Source: Cymodocea nodosa (lineage: Eukaryota; Streptophyta; Magnoliopsida; Alismatales; Cymodoceaceae). From it: a DNA stretch of 64,000 nucleotides. How positions within the stretch are numbered: position 1 is the stretch's first letter; each line of letters starts with the position of its first letter. The stretch covers positions 4,362,501 through 4,426,500 of the forward strand of contig CM072342.1 of assembly GCA_036874045.1 (NCBI GenBank), written 5' to 3'. Under the pieces are notes generated by a model. That model was not told the DNA's origin, did no database searches, and saw nothing but the letters and a program-made list of their open reading frames with translations. Position numbers and translations under genes: made by a program. Shown here piece after piece: positions 1 to 11,620 of this stretch.

Positions 1-605
1 TTTCTCCACTATCATTTTGAATTTCCACGATTTCCAATCGTAGATTCATTGAAACTTTATCTTCTTGAAGATTTGTAGAATATCTTTTAAGTCACTATTT
101 TAGTCGAACACTTATCTTTTAAATCCTGTAAAAACTCGAACACTTATCTATAACTCTTCGAGTTTTTGTACCTGCAAAACACATGACTTAACAAAGAAAA
201 CTTATTTGTTCGTTAATTATTTTATAAAACTCGAACAATTATTTATTCATACATATAAAAACTTGTTCGATTTTCATTACCGAATATACATGGAAAACAT
301 GTGACAACTTAAAACATTAAAAATACACATACAGATAACTTAACTATACAAGTTTTTAACATAACTTTTCGACTAAGTCGAAATGTTAACTATCTGAAAG
401 TTTAATTGTCCGAAATTTTAACTATCTGAAAACTTTAACTTTTCGAAAATCTAACTATCCGAAAGTTAACTATCCGAAATTTTAAATGAAACTTTTTGAT
501 AACTTGTCAACATTTAATTATGTGACTATTATACTTAGAAAATAATATTTAGACTTATTTAAAAACGTTAATAAAGTATTTATCATCAAAACAGAATTCC
601 TAACA
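1..605 (-). repeat. 3' LTR (partial) of a minus-strand LTR retrotransposon
   Basis: This segment is colinear with 5692-6296: both are 605 bp and end in the same CCTAACA, so they are two LTRs of one element. The missing part lies left of the window. On the minus strand the LTR opens with TGTTAGGAAT just after a purine tract. Around 370-490 it has degenerate tandem copies of a TAACTATCCGAAA-like motif, and around 130-260 repeated CTCGAA/TTCGAG words. The two LTRs differ at many sites, so the insertion is not recent. Confidence 0.85.
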
Positions 606-619
606 ATCTCTCCTTTTTT
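606..619 (-). other. Polypurine tract of the LTR retrotransposon
   Basis: Read on the minus strand this is A6-GGAGAGAT, directly followed by the LTR start TGTTAGG at 605. A purine run in this position primes plus-strand synthesis in LTR retroelements. Confidence 0.75.
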
Positions 620-3600
620 GATGATGTTAAAACCTAATAAGTCAAATAATCTATCTTTTTTTTTTTTTTGGTATTATAAAAAAATAATTAAAATATAAGG
701 AAGAAAAACTTGCTAAGTATATATTGTTCAAAAAGAAATTTTTAAAACATTCATAACTTTCGTGGATAAGAATAAACTGTTTAAATAAAACTGTTTGAAA
801 CAAGAATTGTCAAAAACAAATGTATGACATTAAATGCAGTAAACAATTTACATAATGCAATTACTTTATATAAGTAATTTTTGGTAACAAATTACAATAA
901 ATAAATCATGCAATACATAATTTATATTATCACAAGTTTCTTTGTCTTCGAAAAATATTTAGTAGAGTATCTGAAATTTGCCTTGCAATTTCTGTACTTT
1001 ATTGATCTGATCAATTATTGTTTGATCTCAATCTGAATGTGAAACTTATGACGGATGTTGTAAAAATTCTGTATTTGTCTGTATATATATTTGTATTTGT
1101 ATCTGTATGTATACTTGTATGTTGTTCATGTATTATATGTTGTTTTGAAAACTGTGTCGACTGTTGCTGTTGTTGTTGTGACTGAGTTTGCCGATCCTAT
1201 TGTTGTTGCTGTCGAATTATAGGTGTATTTGATTTCTGGTATTTTTGTAGTTCTTTTGGAAAAAGATTTTGACTTTAATCTTTTCTGTGTTCAAGGTGTA
1301 ATATTTGTTTGACTTGTCACAATTCTTAAAAGTGTATCACTATAAAATAATTTACTCTGCAAGTTTAAGATATGAGAAATAAAAATATCATATTAGTTCA
1401 CTTGTATATGGTTAATCAACGTATATGTAGCATAAAGACAACATCTACCAACCTCTGAAATAGTGAAACATGCAGTATTTTTGCAATAAAACATGCTTGA
1501 CCATTTAAATCATTTAATAATCTCATTTGATTGTTGACAGTCGGATCTTTGGCTAAACTTTTAATGTCTCATCCTAATTGATAAATCTGTTTTCTTTCTG
1601 ATAATTTAACTCCATTTTTCAGATCAAGTACTTGATAAAGTAATTTTGGAGTTAAATATATATCTTATTCTTGTATATTTGAAACAGAAATACCTTATTC
1701 CACTATTAAGTTTGAGTAGAAACAACTTACAAGTTTTGGTATAACAAAATGACCTGACTGTTGTGGAAGCAGAGTCAACAAGTCTTGCAATTCAAACATT
1801 TCTCGTATATGTGTCATCCCTTCAAACTTAATTGGTCTTGAATATAATACTATAAAAGTTTTATATATTTGAAATTTTTCATAACAGGAGCTATTTCTGA
1901 ACCATAATAATGTATTGTCGTCTAGATTTTGTTTAGGATTAGGTATTTTCCTGTCATGATTTTCTAATTTGAGACTTGTTTCAATATTATCAGCAGCATC
2001 TATATTTTTAGATCTTCTAGAACCAGTGAAATTTCTATTAAAGCTAGTAAAAATGTCTGAAATATCTGTTATTATCGTATCAATAATCTGCTGAGTTTCC
2101 TCTGTTTGATCTTCGTGAAACATATCAATATCAATAGTCTGTGTACTATTCTGTCTGTCAGCAACATTTATTTTTATAATTGGTCGATACAACAACTGTC
2201 TCTGTATGAAAGAATGTTCTATATCTGTCTTGTAATAGAGTCATTCTGAAATTTTTATAATTGAGACATTAACAATATCATATTCTATTTATAACTATGT
2301 AATTTACTGATTATATACATTTATCAATAAATATACTGTATACTATAACAGACATAACCACATGTATAAAATGTAGTATAAACAATTATACCAAAAATCT
2401 CTATCCGAGATACAGTAAGAGGAAAAATATCTGTACATTCCTCTTCAGATGAAATATGTTTAAAATTCATAGATTTAGTGTCTATGTCCTAAAAAATGTC
2501 ATCAAAATTAATATCATTTATATATATATCATCAAAATTTTCTACATGTTCTCTTTCCATAGAAATAGAATGTTAGCTTGCAGCATGATATGAAAAATTA
2601 TCTATTGTATTAAAAGAAACATTATGCACTAATGTGACATAATACTTTAAAATGTATGCTTGTAATCTGATATTTGTTATATCTGTTGGAATTCCTGAAA
2701 TAAGATCCTATCTAGCTTGTGCAATGAAATATAGTTTTTTATTTTTCAACGATTTTTCTATTCGCTACAATATGCCTTGTACACCTGTAGTCTGTCTAAA
2801 ATATTCTAATGTCTTCTTCTTTTACTGACTATATGTCTGTAGTGTTTTAGGTTATTCAGGAGGTTCTAATGTTTTCTTAATTTCTCTTGTTAAAAGCACC
2901 TGTGGTCTTGACGGTCTTTCACCATGGTACCTAGGTTGCAATAATGAAATATAGAATTTTAAACTCTCAACCTCTATCATTTTCAGTTGATAAACTTTTT
3001 GTCCTTTACTTCGAAAGTCTATTTTTCAAATGACAGTTTTCTGTTCACCAATAAACTTTTGAATTTCATCTAAAATAGTCGAGGGAAAATAATGTTGGGA
3101 ATATAAATATTCTAATTCCCTGTTGGTATTTTCTATCATTGGTCTTCATTTTTTTCCATGATAAGTAATAGATTGTACTGATTTTTCAAGTACTTATTCA
3201 GAATGTGTAACAACCTCAAGGTTAGGTTGTAATGTTCTTTTCCACATTTGTAACGTAGAAAGTTCGGTCTATTTTAGTCTAAACTATGTTTTAGCATAAT
3301 TTCGTATAAATTTTCAACAGAAAATTTTTCGTCTTGAACAATTTTTTGAATTTCATATAGTACTTCATTAGAAAAAGTATACTTTGAGTAAATGTCGTTG
3401 ATCTTGCTTTCTATCTTTTGAAGTTTCATATCTATTTTCTGCACTTTTGTCGTTCTACTACGTCTTCATCTATGTCCTAACATTATCGATTAATCTTTGT
3501 TGTTCACTGTAAAACTTAGTGGAAGTAAAGATTGTGAAACTAATGTTTTATCAAAGTTGAAACACGAAAGGTTGTCAGTAAAACATTTATAACTCTTCGA

Positions 3601-4377
3601 GTTTATAAACGGAGTCAATCATTGAAATCATAAATATAAGATTCGTTACTAATAAATAACTCGAATGTTTACAATAACTGTACGAGTTTTACAACCAACA
3701 AAAACAGAATAACTATTCGTGTTAAGAAAATAATTACTGGCTAAGTAAAAAAAAGAAAAAACTTGAAAGCTTATGATAATTATTTGAGTTTTATGAGTAG
3801 TAAAGTACATAACTATACGACAAATTAGAATAGTTATTGTCATATTTTAAGTTTTTCATAAAAATATAATAATATTAAGTTAACTATTCGAGTTTCTCGG
3901 ATGAATATGTGAAAAAGTCGAAGACTTAAGCATAACTGTTTTAGTTTCTTAAAAGGATAAAATATAAGAATTTAAAACAGAAACTCAGAGAGAAATCTAA
4001 CTATTCGAGTTTGTAGAAGAGTGAAAACTTAACAATATGAAAATCTCAGATGGTTAGTTATTGATATGTGAGATAAAATAGTTGAATTCAAGTGAAATAC
4101 ATAACTGTATGTTAAATTAACTGAATGAGTCTAACTTTTTATCAGTATAAGTTCTAGTATTTTTGCATTTGATTAAATTTACCATTGTTTGCTCTCCTTA
4201 CATAAATGTAATAAAGAGAAACTATGACGTACTTAGTATTAGGTTACCAAGTCTTAATAGATTTGTCATTAAATTTCAAATAGCTGACTTAAGTAGGTTA
4301 CTTAGCCTTAAATAGATTTGTCATTTAAGTTCAAAATAGTGTACCTAAATTGGGTTGTCAAGTCTTAATGGATTTGA

Positions 4378-4378
<1 letters not shown>

Positions 4379-4432
<54 letters not shown>
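4379..4432. repeat. Compound microsatellite (TC)n(TA)n
   Basis: About 11 TC units are followed by about 16 TA units, inside the degenerate retrotransposon. Confidence 0.95.
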
Positions 4433-4437
<5 letters not shown>

Positions 4438-5015
4438 GTAAATACAGAAATAAGTAGTAGATTTAACAATTTAAACTTTCTGACTTTTATGCTATTCAGT
4501 TTACAAAAGAAAATTCATAGAGATATACTTTCAGGTAACTTAAAAGAATTCAATAATGAGTACATGAATTTAAGAAAATAAATACATTACATTATGTGCA
4601 AAGAATAGATAATAACAAAGAAAAATAACAAAGATTATATGCACAGATTATGGCAGAATTATTATAACACCTGTAAAATAAACTAAATTTGAGTACATTG
4701 TCCTTTTTTTTTAAAAGGAATCTGAATTATTTGTAAAATGAGTTTTCAGTTAGTACATCCCAAATCAGTTGGTTCTAGTGACTAGGGTTTAAGATCTCTC
4801 AATAGGCTTAATTGCAAACAAACAATAAAATAAGACAGTAAATTGAATAAGAAGCAACTGTAAGACTTAATTTTTATAATAGTATGTTAATAACTTTCCT
4901 TTAATAAACGGTACATATTTTCTATGTATTTTTCAGTTAAAATCTTTATAATGGCGTATATATAAGTAATAAAAATACAGTTACAAGTTGTAGAGAAATG
5001 AAAGCTCTTAATTAT

Positions 5016-5027
5016 GCTCTGATACCA
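5016..5027 (-). other. Primer binding site (initiator tRNA-Met type)
   Basis: On the minus strand this reads TGGTATCAGAGC, the standard plant PBS complementary to initiator tRNA-Met. It lies two bases inside the end of the 5' LTR (LTR end ...TTCTACA). Confidence 0.85.
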
Positions 5028-5029
5028 GT

Positions 5030-6296
5030 TGTAGAATCGTTGTATAAAAGGAGGGTGAATTGTATTTTTAGTAATTAAAATTATCAGTGGTTAAAATAAG
5101 AGTACAAAACACTCATAAATAAAATTCTATTCTTTATAAACTTTAAAGAAAAAATTTACATTATCTTTTCAGTTCAATTTCCTTCTTGTCGGTTTTGATA
5201 CAGTAATGTTCGATATACAATTCAAATAGAAAATGAAGTCCTTATTCAAAACTAATTTCGAATTATAAAACCTGATCTTTATGCACGTAGCTCATTTAAT
5301 TCTTTTACTCAACTTCTATATCTCTTCTTCTCCGGTTGTCAAATTTCCAGATTTCTTGCGTTTGCAGTTCTTTTTTCTGAAATTGCTTGGAATTCCGAAC
5401 TTCTTTTGATGTTGGAGAATTTTTCTAGATTTGATATGTAGTTGAATATTCAAATTTGATATTTGAGATTGAATATTCAAACTTGATCTTTTAGTTTGTG
5501 ATTGAGATCAAGATTATCGTAATACAGTTCGTACTTTCTATTAGTAGTCGAACTTTGACTTCACTTTCAACATGTTCATTCACTTAATCCATAATCTATA
5601 ATCTACGTACTAATTTCAAATTCAAATTATCCACGATTTCCACTATCTTTTTGAATTTCCACTATGTTGACTATCATTTTAAAATTTCCATTTTCTCCAC
5701 TATCATTTTGAATTTTCATGATTTTCACTCGTAGATTCATTGAAATTTTATCTTTCTGGAGATTTGTAGAATATCTTCTAAGTCACCGCTTTAGTCGAAC
5801 ACTTATCCTTTAAGTCCTGTAAAAACTTGAACACTTATCTGTAACTCTTCAAGTTTTTGCACCTACAAAATACGTGACTGAATAAAGAAAATTTATCTGT
5901 TTGTTAGTCATTTTATAAAACTCGAATAGTTATCTATTCATACGTATAAAAACTCGAATAGTTATCTAACTCTTCGATTTTTATTACCGAACGTACATAG
6001 AAAACACGTGACAACTTAAAACATTAAAAACACATGTGCAGATAACTTAACTATACGAGTTTTTAACATAACTCTTCGACTAAATTGAAACGTTAACTAT
6101 CCAAAAGTTTAACTGTCCGAAATTCTAACTATTTGAAAACTTTAACTATTCGAAAGTTAACTATCCGAAATTTTAAATGAAATTTTTCGATAACTTGTCA
6201 ACATTTAATTATGTGACTATTATACTTAAAAAATATTATTTAAACTTATTTAAAAATGTTAATAAAGTATTTATTATTAAAATAAAATTCCTAACA
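5030..6296 (-). repeat. 5' LTR of the minus-strand LTR retrotransposon
   Basis: Length is 1267 bp, bounded on the minus strand by TGTTAGG at 6296 and TTCTACA at 5030. Its 5692-6296 part matches window bases 1-605 at identical length. The same degenerate TAACTATCCGAAA-type repeats occur at about 6080-6180. The outer flank of the partner LTR is off the window, so the target duplication cannot be tested. Confidence 0.85.
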
Positions 6297-7440
6297 ACAT
6301 GTTTCTACATCCATCATAATTTGCGTGCATTCCTCCTTGATCATCCTTTCAATTGTATCACAGAATGTTGATTCACAAAGATTAGATTAGCACACATGCC
6401 TTCATTTTCTCTTTTAATATAATGTATAATTATATTTTGTCATCAAGAAAAATGCCTCAACTGGTTGAGGATGATCAAGATATAAAGGCCAATGTCTATC
6501 AATAATTTTTAGAATAGGCCCATAACTCTTTTCTTCGCGATTAAAATCCTCTATAGGTTTCCTTGAGCATACTTGAATGTATATACAAGGTAGCCCATGA
6601 TTGACTTCTCATGTTAATCATTCTAAACAAAAAATCGATCATGAAGCTTTAAGATAATTTTCCAAAAGTTCCTATTTAGTTCTCGCCTATCTAGTCTCAT
6701 TTCATAAATTTAAGACAAATAATCTTTCCATTAGACATGGCAATGAGGGCATTATGGAGTTGAATATAGATGTCAGTAAATGATGTAATTGTCCTACTAA
6801 TTGTTATGATCTTGAAATTTTCATATTGTTTAATGTCTTCCAATTTGATGTTAAAGAAATATACAACACAATGAAATCAAAATATAACCATTTCTCTTTG
6901 TTAATTTCTTTTCTAATAAGAATATAGATTTGTCATTTGTGTGAACTTGAACTCTGCTTTTTCACCAATATCTTCCATTGCTTATAGATCCAATCAAAGT
7001 TTATTTCCTAACCTTTTTTTGTCTTCTTTACTTTTTTCTGATTTACTGTTACGGTAAATCTCGTTTTGCCAGATGTACCTTACTACTTCCTGAATGAGAT
7101 CCAAACCTTTAATCTTCAAAACAACTTTTTGTTTTCTTTTTTAAGTAAAACTTTTTTAAATGGTCCAACTTTCTTGCACTTCACATCCTTGTTTACTTGC
7201 ACTAGTTGAAGATGCATTTGTTTTGGGGTTACTTTCATTGTCTCCTATACATGGTTCATCTCTTCTACATTGAGCTTCCTCCTTTTCTATTGGTTCTTCT
7301 ATATAAGCAACTCCTTGATAGTAGTTGACCTTATTTTAGAGCATTTTGAGATATTGGTATCCCCTTCAATTGCCTTTTGATATTGTTTTTTTAGATCTTG
7401 CCACACAACAAGCATTACTACATCAAGGTTTTGTTCGAAT
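6297..7440. other. AT-rich spacer without recognisable gene
   Basis: I see only scattered short open frames and no motif I can name. The stretch may contain further decayed transposon sequence. Confidence 0.5.
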
Positions 7441-9035
7441 TGGTTTTTCAGATGATTGACATCAATACTAGTTGTATTTCTAGTATCAGAAGGGATTGAC
7501 TGATCTATACTATAGGATCATCATTGGATTGTGGTATCGTTGGAGCCAGGAAAGTTTTTGAATAATGGAAGGTTGTATTGATTGATACGTGCAAAGGATT
7601 GATTGATCCGAAGAAGGTTTTTTCATTGAAGTGTTGCACCTCTACCTTTGCCATTGTTGACCGAAGCTTCCATTGCTGATGGGTGAAGCTTCTATCATTG
7701 ATGGTGAAGCTTCTGCTACTCTACAAATTGTGAGAATCCATTAGGGTTTTTAGTGGTTGGGTGTCCTTTTGAAGAAGAAAGGAGGGAGGGAGGGAGGGAG
7801 TCGTGCATGTGAGAAAAAAATAAAAAAAGTGAAGGGGAAGGAGAGAGAGAAAGAGGAAAAGAAAAAAAAAGGAAAAAAGAGAAAGAAAAAATAAAGAAAA
7901 AAGAGAGGAGAGAAGGAAGAAAATAAAAATATTACCTAAAAAATTACAAAAATTTTGATATTTTTAAATTTTTTAAAATTATGTTTGCTTATGGATAACA
8001 TTTTTTCTCTACCTATTTCTTGTATTTTCACAACTTCATTTTCTATTTTTTAAATTATTTACATAAAATTTTAAAAAAATATTAATTACATTATAAAAAT
8101 AAAAATTTATAATTTTATCTAAAATCTTATAATTGATAAAATTTTGAATCATAGATATTACTAACAAGGGATGGGAAAAAAGGAAAAAGAGAGAGAATGG
8201 AAGAAAAAAAAATTACATAAAAAATGACGAAAGTATTAAAAAATCCTGATATTTTTAAAATTTTTTTAAAATTATATTTTCTTATAAATAACAATACTCT
8301 TCTACCTATATGTTATTTTCTTCTAAACTTTATTTTCTATTTTTTAATTAATTCATGTGAGATTTTTTAAAAGATATTAACAACATTATAGGAATAAAAA
8401 TTTATAATTTACTCTAAAATCTTATAGTTCACAAAATTTTTAATTTTGAAGATTATGGGAATTCGCTATTACCATGCATAATTTTATTAATTTGTGTTTC
8501 ATGTATGAATTGTAACTTCAATCTATTTAAATGTAACTTAATAAATATTGAACTATGATTTAAATTCTATTGAAATTTAATTTGATATATATTAAAATGT
8601 ATTGTTGTTTTTGTTAAAATATAATCTGAAATATATTGAATTGTAACTTGAATTATATTCAACTGTTACTTAGATTTTTAACCTGAATATATTCAAATAT
8701 AACCTGAATTTTTAATCATTTATCATATGAGTTTTTTTTCTTTTATTTGTATATGATTTAAGACTTTTCATGCATGCAACCCCTATATCTTTTTTTAATT
8801 GATATTTTATGTATAATAATTACTTAGAAAATTTATTTAGATATTTTTATATGCTTATCATAACTTGTCTTATTTTATTCTTGAGATTCAAGTTCAAATT
8901 TAGAGTTTTCTAGCCATTTTTTAAGAAGTATTGTATTTCTGCTGATATGATCTTCAATCTTCAATATGTTTCTTTTTTATAGAGGATCAATCCTCAATAC
9001 GATATTGATATTTGAATCTTTGCTTCCAACACAAA
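7441..9035. repeat. Dispersed repeat family R, copy A
   Basis: Copy A shares its order of parts with 51650-52300 and 53150-54770. These are a segment near 'CCATTAGGGTTTT', a purine-rich GGGA/GAAA tract (7780-7920), two roughly 300-bp AT-rich units (about 7930-8160 and 8220-8460), a minisatellite-like run of TTGAAATGTAAC words (8510-8700), and an end rich in 'GATTGATTCTCAAT' words. It looks like an LTR or non-coding retroelement piece, but I could not fix its termini. Confidence 0.6.
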
Positions 9036-10368
9036 TATTTATTTCATGCTTATTTCCTTCCACTTATGTTGATGATTGTGTCATGGAAGTGCACAACTTG
9101 TGATTCCTTGGTTTTCTTGTGACAATCCTAATAGTTAACTACATAACTAAATAATAATTACTGATGCACAATCCACAAGTAAATCAAAAATTCAGTAATA
9201 AAAATTTAGAGTACCTATATGTTACCTACAAAGGTACCAAAGATTTTGATGGGTATTGTAGCTTTTAATACTTGATGATCCATTAAAAAATATGGATGAT
9301 CAGATTTAAAACTAGAATTATATGGTTGCAACTGCTAATTGGTAGTTATTTCTTTTGCGAGACAAACTAGTACCATAGAATATTTCAAAAGTTTATATGA
9401 ACTATCAACTGTCATTTATAACGTAATCCACAATCTACAACATACAACTATCATTTATAAGAAAAATTCAGTAATAAAGATTTCAAAAAACGAACAATCA
9501 AATGAAGAAAAATAAAATTAACAATTAATCACTAACATGTCTCCATAACGAAAAATGATCATAGTGAAATTAACAATCAATAAAAAGCCTTCAGAACAAA
9601 AACAAATCATCATATATTTAATAAAAAAATTACTCAAATGATTATTCAATTATAATCAAAATATAATCTGAAATAAACACAAAAAATTCAGTAATATTTT
9701 AAATATGGAAAAAATCAAATGCTTCATTCATCTAGTGCATTTTGCATGGGAGAAATGGAGAAAACAAAAACATTTGTAGTGAAAGGTGCAGATATCATTA
9801 AAAAAAGGTACATATGAAGAAGAAAACACTTGATTATTTATTGGAAAGAAATTGGGCCACTAGAGAGCAAGAGGTTGCCAAATTCACTGGAACATGCCAG
9901 AGCCTTTGAGTTGTCGGAAAATGCTGCTGGAGTGGCTGGAAGGAGCTGTTGGACTCATTGGAAGTGTTAAAAGAGGCCACGGGAGCTGTAGGAGGTGGTG
10001 GAGCAGGCCACCAAACCACTGGAAGATGCCATAGAGGCCACTAGATGTGGTGGAGCAGCCTATCGAAGTTTTTGGAATAGTGCAGTGGCGTTAATTACCT
10101 GATATTTTTTCATCATAAGAAAAAAATTAAGTGATATAAATATTTTCTCCTTCACCAATTTCATTTTCTATGTTTTCAATAATAAGCTGATAATGTGTTT
10201 CTATTGGTATCCGAAAAATTTAGAGCTGCCTTGGAACAATGCCATTTCATGATATATAGTGTGTTGGCCTAAGATTTATTAGTTCAAATAACAAATTTAT
10301 GTTGTGATTTGTTTCATGGATTCATTGAATCGAAGTTATTTCTTCCTTGCTTTCCTTTACTTTTTCAG
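9036..10368. other. AT-rich spacer, no gene seen
   Basis: The part up to 9800 is AT-rich without coding character. At 9840-10080 there is a GC-richer stretch with repeated 'GGCCACTAGA/GGTGGAGCAG' words, which looks like low-complexity sequence and not a gene. Confidence 0.5.
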
Positions 10369-10760
10369 GCAACTGTTAACCGCTCAAAGGGGAATAAGAC
10401 GGAGATATCCAAAGCTGAACTTATTCAGAAGAGTGCATATTGTCGTGTCTCTGGTACTTGTTTTAATTTGAAGTTTGAGAAATTTACTCGTGGTGTTGAG
10501 TTTATATTTATTAATTTAGGAAATCAAGTCCTCTATTGTTATCTTGCAATTTATGCTTGTTAGTTTTGATGGCCTGAGTTTATTTTGTTGCTTGTGAGAT
10601 AGATCAGTTCCTCTGTAATTATCTCAGTATGCTGCCCTTGCCATTTTGATACTTTGACTGACGTCAAACCTGTGCAGGGAGGGACATGGATCTCCTCGAA
10701 CTCTCGGCCTATGGAAATGTCCGGCGAGGACAGGAGACTGGTGGATGTAGCATCCAATAG
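10369..10760 (+). CDS. Two terminal exons of an unidentified spliced gene (5' part not found)
   Basis: Exon 10369-10453 follows a long pyrimidine tract and CAG acceptor, and ends at a GT donor in phase 1. Exon 10678-10760 follows TGTGCAG and continues in phase to a TAG stop. Together they give 55 residues. The first exon is lysine-rich (motifs RSKGNKTEISKAEL and SAYCRVSG); the second reads RDMDLLELSAYGN and then a basic tail. The phases match exactly, which supports a real or recently real gene. I do not recognise the protein, and upstream exons were not found among the repeats, so they may lie beyond the left edge. A 3' gene fragment is the alternative. Confidence 0.45.
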
Positions 10761-11229
10761 TCAGCCACATCTATAATTTCTGTTTTATGCAGAAAGATCA
10801 TTGGAGACCTGCGGCTATAAACTTATGATAATTCATTGCAATGTTGCTGTAAGGTAATGTAGCACAAAAAATAATGAATATTCTTCTCACTATTCTGTTT
10901 ATAAGAATCCTGTGAATTTCAATAGTAATGAATTCCCCATTTACCAATTGCAGTCTTATTGTGTACGCTGATTATGTTTGACAGTGTATTATATCAGCAT
11001 TTCTATTTTAGTCTGTTCCTAAGCTGACCATGTGAATATATATGATGACTCTGGCTGATATTAACACCAATTTTTTTCTCCTGTCAACGTATCATGAAGA
11101 TTTATGTATAATTTTTAAAATTTGTGTAATTCTCACGAACTGATAAAATAATTTAAATTTCATTTATTGTATACCGTGTATCTTCTGAGTATGGATGATT
11201 TAGCATTGCAAGCTCCTCCAAGATGGTCA
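10761..11229. other. Probable 3' UTR and spacer
   Basis: The sequence follows the TAG of the unidentified exon pair. An AATAATGAA word near 10870 could serve as a weak polyadenylation signal. Nothing else is seen. Confidence 0.35.
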
Positions 11230-11620
11230 TCAAAGTTGAACATATTGGGTGCAATATAGCATCTTGCCTTTTAATTTTTGACCGATGCTCTCTTCCAGAA
11301 TCATATATTTGTCTGTTGCTCCATGCAATTGTAGCTCAGTCGGGCTTGAAAATTTGAATAACAAATATACATGTTGATCATTATAAAGATTTAAAATTTG
11401 TGCTTCACTTTTAGTGACGATTTTCCTACTGGATTCACTTGAAATTGATAGTGGGGAATCATTCAGTTGATCAGTGTCCGTTGGAAGGTCAATGAAAGAA
11501 GGCACACAACAAAATTCAGTCTCTTCGTAGGCATTTGATAAAATTGAAACAATAGAGAGAATATTAGCAGTGGAAAGACAGAGAACAAGAATCAAGAGCA
11601 GAACACCAAGTCCTTCACTC
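11230..11620 (-). pseudogene. Coding-like exon with a membrane segment, unidentified
   Basis: The minus strand has an open frame of about 130 codons with no in-frame ATG, beginning after a possible acceptor (ATTAG, ending at 11621). It starts with a strongly hydrophobic stretch (LGVLLLILVLCLSTANILS), followed by a soluble part with an acidic and serine-rich middle (DLPTDTDQLNDSPLSISSES), and ends at a stop at 11230. Just upstream on the same strand, in another frame, an ATG at about 11788 opens about 50 codons. The two pieces may be exons of one gene or a frameshifted relic. I do not recognise a family. Confidence 0.25.

Larger units (their letters stand above)
606..5029 (-). mobile_element. 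Internal region of degenerate LTR retrotransposon
   Basis: The region lies between two LTR copies, with a PBS at its high-coordinate end and a PPT at its low-coordinate end, so the element reads on the minus strand. No intact gag-pol is visible. Protein-like stretches on the minus strand between about 3500 and 1690 are split by stops and frameshifts. The longest open frame (2195-1695, 166 codons, no ATG) is acidic and isoleucine-rich. I could not recognise protease, reverse transcriptase or integrase motifs. The 3580-4130 part is AT-rich and repeats the TTCGAG words seen in the LTR. The element may be non-autonomous, or a lineage with an unusual coding region. Confidence 0.6.
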
